64,000 nt of DNA from Streptomyces rimosus subsp. rimosus (GTDB taxonomy: Bacteria > Actinomycetota > Actinomycetes > Streptomycetales > Streptomycetaceae): contig NZ_JOCQ01000013.1 of NCBI RefSeq assembly GCF_000720725.1, positions 66,105-130,104 of the forward strand, written 5' to 3'. This document shows, in pieces, positions 1 through 7,072 of this stretch. The notes under the pieces were generated by a model. The model made no database searches and was not told the origin of the DNA. It was given only the letters and a program-made list of their open reading frames with translations. The translations under genes and the position numbers were made by a program. Positions within the stretch are counted from its first letter, which is position 1; each line of letters starts with the position of its first letter.

Positions 1-580
1 GGACAGCCGCCCCGACCAGGCCAAGCAGGCCCTGGCCCACGTACGCGAAGCGTCCCGCTCCGCCCTGGACGAACTGCGCGCCACGGTCGGCCTGCTACGC
101 CAGTCCGACGACCCGCACGCCCCCACCGAACCCGCCCCGGGCCTGGCCGTCCTGGACCACCTCGTGGACGGCTTCGTACGGTCCGGCCTCCCCGTCGACC
201 TCGACGTCCCGCGCCCCGCGGACGCCCTGCCCGCAGCCATCGACCTGACCGCGTACCGCATCGTCCAGGAAGCCCTGACCAACGTGCACAAACACGCCGG
301 CGCGGGCGCCCGCGCGACGGTCCGTATCGCGCGGGGCGCCGACGCGCTGACCGTCACCGTGCTGGACGACGACGGCGTCCCGGACCACGGCCCCGGCACC
401 CCGGAACCCGGCGGCGGCCACGGCCTGATCGGCATGCGCGAACGCGTCGCCGCCCTGCGCGGCACCGTCGAGACCGGCCCCCGCCCGGCCGGCGGCTTCC
501 GGGTACACGTACGCCTGCCGCTCCCGACCGTCCAAGCCGCCCACCGGGCCGGCGGCTGCCGCGCGGGGGAGACCGGATGA
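1..580 (+). CDS. Sensor histidine kinase, C-terminal part (5' end outside window)
   Basis: This is the C-terminal part of a NarL-partner (HisKA_3 type) sensor kinase; the reading frame is already open at base 2 and stops at 578-580. The visible part starts in the dimerisation helix (SALDELRATVGLLRQ) and continues into the HATPase_c domain: an N-box region (VQEALTNVHKHA), a D-box (VLDDDGV) and a G-box (GHGLIGMRERV). The phospho-accepting His lies upstream and cannot be seen. A 9-bp hairpin follows 23 bases after the stop. The response regulator at 2066-2809 may be its partner, but a MerR regulator and a broken deacetylase gene sit between them, so co-transcription is unlikely. Kinase identity is firm; the signal is unknown. 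Confidence 0.9.
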   Translation, partial: DSRPDQAKQALAHVREASRSALDELRATVGLLRQSDDPHAPTEPAPGLAVLDHLVDGFVRSGLPVDLDVPRPADALPAAIDLTAYRIVQEALTNVHKHAGAGARATVRIARGADALTVTVLDDDGVPDHGPGTPEPGGGHGLIGMRERVAALRGTVETGPRPAGGFRVHVRLPLPTVQAAHRAGGCRAGETG

Positions 581-602
581 CCATCGCCGCTGCCTTGCAG
601 CA

Positions 603-630
603 GGCCCTCGGTCGTGCGAGGCCGAGGGCC
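603..630. terminator. Hairpin between convergent kinase and MerR genes
   Basis: Perfect 9-bp inverted repeat GGCCCTCGG / CCGAGGGCC with a 10-base loop. It lies between the stop of the sensor kinase (580) and the stop of the convergent merR-type gene (633), so it can terminate both. There is no U-run, as is common in Streptomyces. Confidence 0.6.
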
Positions 631-632
631 CG

Positions 633-1019
633 TCAGACGGCATCGGGCGCAGGGGCACGGTCGTAGTCGAGCACCGCGTCCAGATACTCCGCTATCGCGT
701 CCCGGTTGCGGGTCAGGCACTCGATGTGGCCGGTCATCCTGTCGCGCTCGCGCCGCAGCGTGGCGATCATCTCCGGGGTCGCGTCGCGGAAGTAGATGGT
801 CCGGGGCTGGTCGAGGCAGGGCAGGATCTGCTTGATGATGCGGGTCGGCAGTCCGGCGTCGAGCAGGCCCCGGATCTGCAGGACGCGGTCGACGAACCGT
901 TCGTCGTAGTCGCGGTAGCCGTTGGCGCCGCGGGCGGCGGCGATGAGGCCCTGTTCCTCGTAGTACCGCAGCAGCCTGCGGGAGGTGCCGGTGCGCTCCG
1001 AGAGCTCCCCGATACGCAT
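633..1019 (-). CDS. MerR-family transcriptional regulator
   Basis: A 128-residue regulator with the MerR winged helix at the N-terminus (MRIGELSERTGTSRRLLRYY, then EEQGL...GYRDYDE), followed by the long dimerisation helix and a short effector region. The start at 1019 places the conserved MRIGELS at residue 1; a longer open frame runs to 1133 but would cover its own operator. There is no obvious Cys metal-binding loop, so an organic or redox effector is more likely than a metal, although this is inference. It is divergent from the deacetylase gene at 1126, and the shared spacer holds a palindrome typical of MerR operators (1048-1069). The family usually twists an over-long promoter spacer to activate the divergent gene and represses itself. 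Confidence 0.88.
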   Translation of the reverse strand: MRIGELSERTGTSRRLLRYYEEQGLIAAARGANGYRDYDERFVDRVLQIRGLLDAGLPTRIIKQILPCLDQPRTIYFRDATPEMIATLRRERDRMTGHIECLTRNRDAIAEYLDAVLDYDRAPAPDAV

Positions 1020-1044
1020 GTGACTCACCCCACATGATGACGCT

Positions 1045-1077
1045 TTGACCTTCACATCAATGTGAAGGTTCGACGCT
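1045..1077 (+). promoter_or_regulatory. MerR-type operator/promoter for the deacetylase gene
   Basis: A -35-like TTGACC (1045-1050) overlaps a perfect 10-bp inverted repeat ACCTTCACAT-CA-ATGTGAAGGT at 1048-1069. The best -10-like hexamer (GACGCT, 1072-1077) is too far from the -35 for ordinary spacing. That is the layout expected for MerR activation by promoter distortion. The palindrome is seen directly; use by the adjacent MerR protein is inferred from family behaviour and position. Confidence 0.7.
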
Positions 1078-1125
1078 GTCCATCGAACGACGCCGCAGTA
1101 CACCCTAATGACGAGGTGAGCCCCG

Positions 1126-2010
1126 ATGGACAACCAGCTCTTCGACTACAGCCCCATCGTCGAGCGCGAGCCGATCCAGTGGCCCGGCGGCGCCCGGATC
1201 GCCTTCTACGTCGGGCTGAACGTCGAGCACTACCAGGTCGACCGCCCCTCGACGAGCATCTTCCCCGACACCCGGGCCCTGGCCCCGGACCCGCTCAACT
1301 ACGGATGGCGGGACTACGGCCCCCGGGTCGGCATCTGGCGGCTGATCGACAGCCTGGACCGCCACGGCCTGCGGGCCAGCGTGATGCTCAACTCCGATGT
1401 GACCGCGCGCTATCCGCAGATCATCAAGGCCGGCCTGGAGCGTGACTGAGCCTGGGCCGCGCACGGCAGGAACAACTCCATTCTTCAGGCCGATATGAGC
1501 GAGGACGAGGAGCGCGCATATCTGCGCGAGGTGATCGGCACGATCGAGAAGGCGACCGGCCGCCGGCCGCGCGGCTGGCTCGGCCCCGCGCTCACCGAGA
1601 CCTTCCGCACCCCGCACCTCCTCGCCGAACTGGGCCTTCAGTACGTGCTGGACTGGGCGAACGACGACCAGCCGTACCGGCTGAACGTGCCGGGCATGCT
1701 CAGCGTGCCCTATTCGATCGAGATCAACGACGTCCAGATGTTCGTCGGCAAGAGCCTCAGCGGCCCCGACTTCCTCCAGATCGTCAAGGACCAGCTCGAC
1801 CAGCTCCACGAGGAGTCGGCGGACAGCGGCCGGGTGATGTCCCTCGTCCTGCACCCGTTCGTCATCAACCAGCCGTTCCGCCACAAGTACCTGGACCAGG
1901 CGCTCGAACACATCGCGCACCACCCCGGCGTCTGGCTGACCACCAGCGACGAGATCGCCGACCACTACGCCCGGACGACCGCCCCGGCGGCCGGCACAGG
2001 AAGGGAGTGA
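1126..2010 (+). pseudogene. Polysaccharide deacetylase-family gene interrupted by an in-frame TGA
   Basis: A NodB/PuuE-like polysaccharide deacetylase of about 294 codons, split by one TGA at 1447-1449. The frame is the same before and after: residues 1-107 (MDNQLFDYSPIVEREP..., with LNSDV holding the expected metal-site Asp) and the rest, which resumes as AWAAHGRNNSILQADMSEDE. Homologues carry a Trp where the TGA stands (RDW.W.AHG), so a single TGG to TGA change explains the break. No base is gained or lost. An internal ATG at 1495 could start a C-terminal fragment but would lack the first metal-binding residue. The gene is divergent from the MerR regulator and behind its operator. Most likely a recent pseudogene; readthrough cannot be excluded from sequence alone. 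Confidence 0.85.
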
Positions 2011-2065
2011 GCCGGGCGGGGCCTGCCACCGCTCAGGAGTCGGCCACGACCCCGCCCTCTACCCT

Positions 2066-2809
2066 GTGGCTGTGCGCAAACAGCCCGAGTCCGTGCCGCC
2101 GCCGACGACCGCCGAACCCGTCAGGCGGCTGAGAGTTCTCCTCGCCGACGACCAGGCCCTGCTCCGCAGCGCCTTCCGCATCCTGGTCGACTCCGAGCCC
2201 GACATGGAAGTGGTGGGGGAGGCGTCCGACGGGGCCGCGGCGTACGAGCTGACGCGGGCCACGGGGGCCGACGTCGTCCTGATGGACATCCGGATGCCGG
2301 GCGTGGACGGCCTCGCCGCCACCCGCATGATCACCGCCGATCCGGACCTGACCGCCGTACGCGTGGTCATCCTGACCACCTTCGAGGTGGACGACTACGT
2401 GGTGCAGGCGCTGCGCGGCGGGGCCAGCGGGTTCCTCGGGAAGGGCGCCGAGCCGGACGAGCTGCTGAGCGCCATCCGGATCGCGGCGGCCGGGGAGGCG
2501 CTGCTGTCACCGGCCGCGACGAAGGGGCTGATCGCCAAATTCCTCGCGCAGGGGGAGGGGCCGTCCGAGGACGGGCCCGGGCGGCCCGGGGCGGCCGAGC
2601 TGGGCGCGCTGACCGGGCGGGAGCGGGAGGTGCTCGTGCTGGTCGCGGGCGGGCTGTCCAACGACGAGATCGCCAAGGAGCTCGCGGTCAGCCCGCTGAC
2701 GGTCAAGACGCATGTCAACCGGGCCATGGCCAAGCTGGGCGCGCGCGACCGGGCGCAGCTGGTGGTCATCGCGTACGAATCGGGGCTGGTGCGCCCGCGG
2801 GTGCAGTAG
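2066..2809 (+). CDS. NarL/FixJ-family response regulator
   Basis: A 247-residue response regulator: receiver domain (LRVLLADDQALLR with acidic D28/D29, phospho-acceptor D74 in VLMDIRMPG, Thr in ILTTFE, and a Lys in the FLGKGA switch region), then a LuxR-type HTH (LTGREREVLVLVAGGLSNDEIA...TVKTHVNRAMAKLG). It is probably an orphaned or separated partner of the sensor kinase at the left edge of the window. The RND pump lies 224 bp downstream and is a possible target. GTG 2066 gives the longest product, but no Shine-Dalgarno precedes it; a TACCCT at 2060-2065 lies six bases before an in-frame GTG at 2072, so a leaderless start at 2072 is plausible. Confidence 0.9.
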   Translation: MAVRKQPESVPPPTTAEPVRRLRVLLADDQALLRSAFRILVDSEPDMEVVGEASDGAAAYELTRATGADVVLMDIRMPGVDGLAATRMITADPDLTAVRVVILTTFEVDDYVVQALRGGASGFLGKGAEPDELLSAIRIAAAGEALLSPAATKGLIAKFLAQGEGPSEDGPGRPGAAELGALTGREREVLVLVAGGLSNDEIAKELAVSPLTVKTHVNRAMAKLGARDRAQLVVIAYESGLVRPRVQ

Positions 2810-3033
2810 GGGCCGGTCCGCCCATGGGGGCAGTAGGTCCGCGGGTGCAGCAGGGGGTGGAGACCGCCGTACTCCGAACGCGGTAGTCGGGCGGGGCGGA
2901 AACCGACCTGCGGGCGAGGGAATGCGCGTGGGGCATGGCGGATCGTTTAGGCGGGCCAGTGGTGCCCGCCCGTGGGCCGGAGACGCCCGCCCGCCGGTAC
3001 GCCGTAGTACAGAACAGAAGAGAGACCCCACCC

Positions 3034-6000
3034 ATGTCCTGGCTGTCCCGACTCAGCCTCGTACAACGGGGCCTGACAGCGCTGATGTCGATCGTCGCGA
3101 TCGCCTTCGGCGCCATCGCGATCCCCCAGCTCAAACAGCAGCTCCTGCCCACCATCGAACTGCCCATGGTGTCCGTGCTGGCGCCCTACCAGGGGGCCTC
3201 GCCCGACGTCGTCGAGAAGCAGGTGATCGAGCCGCTGGAGAACGGAATCCAGGCGGTCGACGGCATCAAGGGCGTCACCTCGACGGCGCGCGAGGGCTCG
3301 GCCGTCATCATGGCGCAGTTCGACTACGGCAACGACTCCAAGCGGCTGGTCGCCGATGTGCAGCAGGCCGTCAACCGGGCCCGCGCCAAGCTGCCGAAGG
3401 ACGTGGATCCGCAGGTCGTGGCCGGTTCGACGGACGACATCCCGGCCGTCGTGCTCGCCGTGTCGGCGCAGGGCAAGGACCAGCAGGCGCTGGCCGACCA
3501 GCTCGACCGCAGCGTGGTGCCGGACCTGAAGAACATCGGCGGCGTCGGCCAGGTCACCGTCAACGGCGTCCAGGACCGTATCGTCGCCGTCACCCCCGAC
3601 GACGCCAAGCTGGCCCGGGCCGGGCTGACGGCCGCGGCGCTCGGGCAGGCGCTGGAGGCGAACGGCGCGTCCGTACCCGCCGGTTCGTTCGCCGAGAAGG
3701 GCCGGAGCAACACCGTCCAGGTCGGCTCCGGCTTCACCTCCGCGCAGCAGATACGGGACCTGACGGTCACCCCGGCGGCGGGCCCCGGCGGGTCCGCGGG
3801 CGCCTCGGCCGGCAAACCCGTACGCCTCGGTGAGATCGCCACCGTCCAGGAGGAGTCGGCCACGCCGACCTCCATCACCCGCACCAACGGCAAGCCCAGC
3901 CTGGCCGTCATGGTGACCATGGGCCAGGACGGCAGCGCCGTGGACATCTCCGAGGCGGTCAAGGACAAGCTGCCGAAGATCCGTACGGCGCTGGGCAAGG
4001 GCGCCGAGGTCACGGTCGTCTCCGACCAGGGCCCGGCGGTCTCGAAGTCCATCGAGTCGCTGACCACCGAGGGCCTGCTCGGCCTGGTCATGGCCGTGAT
4101 CGTGATCCTGGTCTTCCTGCTCAGCCTGCGCTCGACGCTGGTCACCGCGGTCTCCATCCCGCTGTCCGTCGTCATCACGCTGATCGTGCTGTGGACCGGC
4201 GACCTGTCGCTGAACATGCTCACCCTCGGCGCGCTGACCATCGCCATCGGACGCGTCGTGGACGACTCGATCGTCGTCCTGGAGAACATCAAACGGCACC
4301 TCGGCTACGGCGAGGAGCGCCAGCAGGCCATCCTCACCGCCGTTCGCGAAGTGGCCGGCGCGATCACCTCCTCCACCCTGACCACGGTGGCGGTCTTCCT
4401 GCCCATCGGCGTGGTCGGCGGCATGGTAGGCGCCCTCTTCGGCTCCTTCTCCATCACCGTGACCGTCGCCCTCCTCGCCTCCCTCCTCGTCTCCCTGACC
4501 GTCGTCCCGGTCCTCTCCTACTGGTTCCTGCGCGCGCCGAAGATCCCCGAGGGCACCGACCCCGAGGAACTGCGCCGGGCCGCCGAGGCCAAGGAGAGCG
4601 GCAGCCCGCTCCAGCGCCTGTACGTGCCGGTCCTGCGCTTCGCGACGCGCCGCCGCATCACCAGCGTCGTCATCGCGGTCGTCGTCCTCCTCGCCACCTT
4701 CGGCATGGCCCCCCTCCTCAAGACCAACTTCTTCGACCAGGGCGACCAGGACACCCTCAGCGTCAAGCAGGAGCTGACGCCCGGTACGAGCCTCGCCGCC
4801 TCCGACGCGCAGGCCAAGCGGGTCGAGAAGGTCCTCGCCGGTCTCGACGAGGTCGCGGACTACCAGGTCACCGTCGGCTCGTCCGGCTTCATGGCGGCCT
4901 TCGGCGGCGGCAGCGGCGCCAACCAGGCCTCGTACCAGCTCAAACTGAAGGACGCGGCGGACGCCGGCAAGGTCACCGACAAGCTCCGCGCCGAACTCGG
5001 CAAGCTCGGCAAGGACATCGGCGAGACGACCGTCTCGTCCGGTGGCGGCGGCTTCGGCAACCAGGACCTGAGCGTGGTGGTCAAGGCCGCCGACGCGGAC
5101 GTATTGAAGAAGGCGTCCGAGCAGGTACGGGCCACCGTCGCCGGCCTCGACCACGTCACCGACGTGCAGAGCGACCTCTCCCGGAGCGTGCCGCGCATCT
5201 CGGTGCAGGCCAACGCGAAGGCGGCGGAAGCCGGTTACAGCCAGGCCGCGCTCGGCCAGGTCGTCGCGCAGGCGGTGCGCGGCACCACCAGCGGCAAGGC
5301 CATGATCGACAACGCCGAGCGGGACATCGTCATCAAGTCCGCCCACCCGGTCACGTCCGAGGCCGCGCTGCGCGACCTGGCCGTACCGACCCCGGCGGGC
5401 CCCGCCAAGCTCGGCGACCTGGCCACCATCCGTACGGTCGCGGGCCCGGTCCAGACCACCCGCATCGACGGCGCCCGGTCCGCCACGGTCACCGCCAAGC
5501 CGACCGGCGACAACACCGGCGCCGTCACCGCCCAGCTCCAGACCAAGATCAAGGCCCTGAAGCTGCCGGAGGGGGCAACGGCGGAGATCGGCGGCGTCTC
5601 GGCCGACCAGACCGACGCCTTCTCCTCCCTCGGCCTGGCGATGCTGGCCGCCATCGCCATCGTCTTCATGCTGCTGGTCGGCACCTTCCGGTCCCTCATC
5701 CAGCCGCTGATCCTCCTCGTCTCGATCCCCTTCGCGGCGACCGGCGCGATCGGCCTGCTGGTCGCGACGGGCACCCCGATGGGCGTCCCCGCGATGATCG
5801 GCATGCTGATGCTGATCGGCATCGTCGTCACCAACGCGATCGTGCTGATCGACCTGATCAACCAGTACCGCGCCCAGGGTTACGGCATCGTCGAAGCCGT
5901 GGTCGAAGGCGGCCGCCACCGCCTCCGCCCGATCCTGATGACGGCCCTCGCCACGATCATGGCCCTGCTCCCGATGGCCCTGTCCGTCACCGGCGACGGC

Positions 6001-6192
6001 GGCTTCATCTCCCAGCCGCTGGCCGTGGTGGTGATCGGCGGCCTGATCACGTCCACGCTGCTGACGCTGCTGCTCGTACCGACGCTGTACGCGATGATCG
6101 AGCTGCGGAAGGAACGGCGGGCGGCGAAGAGGGCGGCGAAGCGGGCGCAGCCCGCGGAGGAGACCCGTACGCCGGAGCCGGCGGGGGTCTGA
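3034..6192 (+). CDS. RND-family efflux transporter (AcrB/HAE1-like)
   Basis: A 1052-residue inner-membrane RND pump. One N-terminal membrane helix (about residues 12-30) is followed by a periplasmic-type loop (DVVEKQVIEPLENGIQAVDG, a characteristic RND sequence). A cluster of helices spans about 350-545 with the proton-relay pair D410-D411 in GRVVDDSIVVLEN, matching AcrB D407/D408. A second loop and a second helix cluster (about 868-1018) follow. The family exports hydrophobic compounds using the proton gradient. The start at 3034 (MSWLSRLSLVQRG) follows a purine-rich AGAAGAGAG; upstream in-frame starts add unrelated sequence. The tail is Lys/Arg-rich. No membrane-fusion protein is adjacent, which is usual in Gram-positive bacteria. 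The response regulator upstream may control it. Confidence 0.93.
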   Translation: MSWLSRLSLVQRGLTALMSIVAIAFGAIAIPQLKQQLLPTIELPMVSVLAPYQGASPDVVEKQVIEPLENGIQAVDGIKGVTSTAREGSAVIMAQFDYGNDSKRLVADVQQAVNRARAKLPKDVDPQVVAGSTDDIPAVVLAVSAQGKDQQALADQLDRSVVPDLKNIGGVGQVTVNGVQDRIVAVTPDDAKLARAGLTAAALGQALEANGASVPAGSFAEKGRSNTVQVGSGFTSAQQIRDLTVTPAAGPGGSAGASAGKPVRLGEIATVQEESATPTSITRTNGKPSLAVMVTMGQDGSAVDISEAVKDKLPKIRTALGKGAEVTVVSDQGPAVSKSIESLTTEGLLGLVMAVIVILVFLLSLRSTLVTAVSIPLSVVITLIVLWTGDLSLNMLTLGALTIAIGRVVDDSIVVLENIKRHLGYGEERQQAILTAVREVAGAITSSTLTTVAVFLPIGVVGGMVGALFGSFSITVTVALLASLLVSLTVVPVLSYWFLRAPKIPEGTDPEELRRAAEAKESGSPLQRLYVPVLRFATRRRITSVVIAVVVLLATFGMAPLLKTNFFDQGDQDTLSVKQELTPGTSLAASDAQAKRVEKVLAGLDEVADYQVTVGSSGFMAAFGGGSGANQASYQLKLKDAADAGKVTDKLRAELGKLGKDIGETTVSSGGGGFGNQDLSVVVKAADADVLKKASEQVRATVAGLDHVTDVQSDLSRSVPRISVQANAKAAEAGYSQAALGQVVAQAVRGTTSGKAMIDNAERDIVIKSAHPVTSEAALRDLAVPTPAGPAKLGDLATIRTVAGPVQTTRIDGARSATVTAKPTGDNTGAVTAQLQTKIKALKLPEGATAEIGGVSADQTDAFSSLGLAMLAAIAIVFMLLVGTFRSLIQPLILLVSIPFAATGAIGLLVATGTPMGVPAMIGMLMLIGIVVTNAIVLIDLINQYRAQGYGIVEAVVEGGRHRLRPILMTALATIMALLPMALSVTGDGGFISQPLAVVVIGGLITSTLLTLLLVPTLYAMIELRKERRAAKRAAKRAQPAEETRTPEPAGV

Positions 6193-6219
6193 GGCGCGCG
6201 GAGCGCTTGACGCATATGG

Positions 6220-6256
6220 CTCAGCCCGTCCCGGGGAGGTTCCGGGACGGGCTGAG
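6220..6256 (+). terminator. Intrinsic terminator after the RND pump
   Basis: Perfect 15-bp inverted repeat (6220-6234 and 6242-6256) with a 7-base loop, 27 bases after the RND stop codon. It ends 20 bases before the stop of the convergent toxin gene, so it probably serves both strands. Confidence 0.85.
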
Positions 6257-6275
6257 GTGTGTTCGCCCTTCGCCG

Positions 6276-6527
6276 TCAGCCGAGGCGGCCGATGTGGATG
6301 ACCACGATTGCGACGGTGGCTTCGGTGACCTCGTACAGCACCCGGTAGCGGCCGACATGTATACGCCGGAGGCCGGGAGAACCGTACTCGGTGGTCTCCG
6401 CGGGGTGCGGCTGGATGGCGAGCAGGTCGACGGCGTCCATCAGCCGGCGCAATCCGTCGACGTCATCCTTGAGGAACCGGGCAGCCGCGTCGACGGCGGC
6501 CGGGTTCCAGGTGATCCCGTACGTCAC
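6276..6527 (-). CDS. RelE/ParE-family toxin
   Basis: An 83-residue type II toxin with the RelE fold signature: VTYGITWNPAAVDAAARFL at the start, then a basic stretch and the C-terminal GLRRIHVGRYRVLYEV typical of RelE mRNA interferases. The GTG start at 6527 overlaps the antitoxin stop by four bases (GTGA), giving translational coupling; a longer in-frame extension runs through the antitoxin gene and is not credible. Family members cleave mRNA at the ribosome and are neutralised by the co-expressed antitoxin. Identity as a RelE-superfamily toxin is strong; activity is untested. Confidence 0.88.
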   Translation of the reverse strand: MTYGITWNPAAVDAAARFLKDDVDGLRRLMDAVDLLAIQPHPAETTEYGSPGLRRIHVGRYRVLYEVTEATVAIVVIHIGRLG

Positions 6528-6676
6528 CCGCGTTCCAGCCCGAGCCGGGCGCGTACTTCGTCGTGCGGCACGCCTGCGGTCTCGCCGGATGCCTGGCGTG
6601 CGCGGTACTGGGCCAGGGCCAGTGCGTCCTCCGGATCGGCGAGCTCCTGGGGGGTGGTCGGCACCATGTCTTCCAT
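6524..6676 (-). CDS. Small antitoxin of the RelE pair
   Basis: A 50-residue acidic protein (MEDMVPTTPQELADPEDALA...HDEVRARLGLERG) directly upstream of, and overlapping, the RelE-type toxin. The C-terminal DEVRARLG resembles the end of short Phd/RelB-type antitoxins; there is no full N-terminal DNA-binding domain, so it may be an abbreviated member. ATG 6676 is preceded on its own strand by TACGGT with seven bases between, which suggests a leaderless mRNA. The palindrome at 6678-6698 covers that -10. Assignment rests mainly on its position next to the toxin. Confidence 0.75.
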   Translation of the reverse strand: MEDMVPTTPQELADPEDALALAQYRARQASGETAGVPHDEVRARLGLERG

Positions 6677-6677
6677 G

Positions 6678-6698
6678 TGCAGAACCGTAGGTTCCGCA
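6678..6698 (-). promoter_or_regulatory. Palindromic operator overlapping the antitoxin -10
   Basis: Inverted repeat GAACC-GTA-GGTTC (6682-6694), extended by TGC...GCA with one mismatch on each side (6678-6698). The reverse complement of 6684-6689 is TACGGT, a -10-like element seven bases before the antitoxin ATG. Autoregulation by the toxin-antitoxin complex at such a site is standard for the family; its use here is inference. Confidence 0.55.
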
Positions 6699-6996
6699 CG
6701 CCACGGGGTGGTGATGATCCCGTGCGGAAACGGGGCCGGTCGAGGGGAGCCGGTACGGCTAAAAGCCCTCTTTCTTGCGGCCGCGCGCGATGATTCGCAC
6801 GGGCGTGCCGTGGCGGGTTGCGCAGTGCGATGGCACATGATTCATCGTCCCCTTTGACGCACATGGGCACCCGGTGGTTACGGGATGCGTCACCATCGTC
6901 ACTCCGCGGCGCGACGCTCAACAGGGGTTCCTCCGTCCCACGGTTGAAGACGGGACGGAGAGGAGCGAGATGGCGGACCTGCCGCTGAAGAAGCCG
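6699..6996. other. Intergenic region without a supported gene
   Basis: About 300 bases between the antitoxin operator and the nadA terminator. The only suggestive element is AGGAG (6961-6965) four bases before an ATG at 6970; that frame runs through the terminator hairpin into antisense nadA sequence and is not a credible gene. It may be the remnant of a lost gene start. Confidence 0.5.
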
Positions 6997-7032
6997 CGGG
7001 GCCGGTGCCGGACACATCCGGCACCGGCCCCG
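6997..7032 (-). terminator. Intrinsic terminator of nadA
   Basis: Perfect 16-bp stem (6997-7012 and 7017-7032) with a CACA loop, 41 bases beyond the nadA stop codon on the minus strand. Confidence 0.85.
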
Positions 7033-7072
7033 CACAGGTCACGGCTTCACGCGTCAGAGGCGCACCTCCGCC

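Noticed and set aside
577..665. A 29-codon frame starting ATGACCATC that overlaps the kinase stop
   Set aside because: It runs through the terminator hairpin into the antisense of merR, and the product looks like nothing known. Kept only as a hint of a lost coupled gene.
1447..1449. Selenocysteine or programmed readthrough at the in-frame TGA
   Set aside because: The family has Trp at this site and I see no SECIS-like hairpin directly after it; a nonsense mutation is simpler.
2800..2860. Near-repeat CGCGGGTGCAGTAGG / CGCGGGTGCAGCAGG around the response-regulator stop codon
   Set aside because: A short imperfect duplication after the stop with no hairpin or conserved context; probably chance or slippage.
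2947..5919. A 990-codon open frame antisense to the RND pump
   Set aside because: It is a by-product of strong GC3 bias; the product is Asp/Gly/Arg-rich low complexity with no domain, and the sense frame is a clear transporter.
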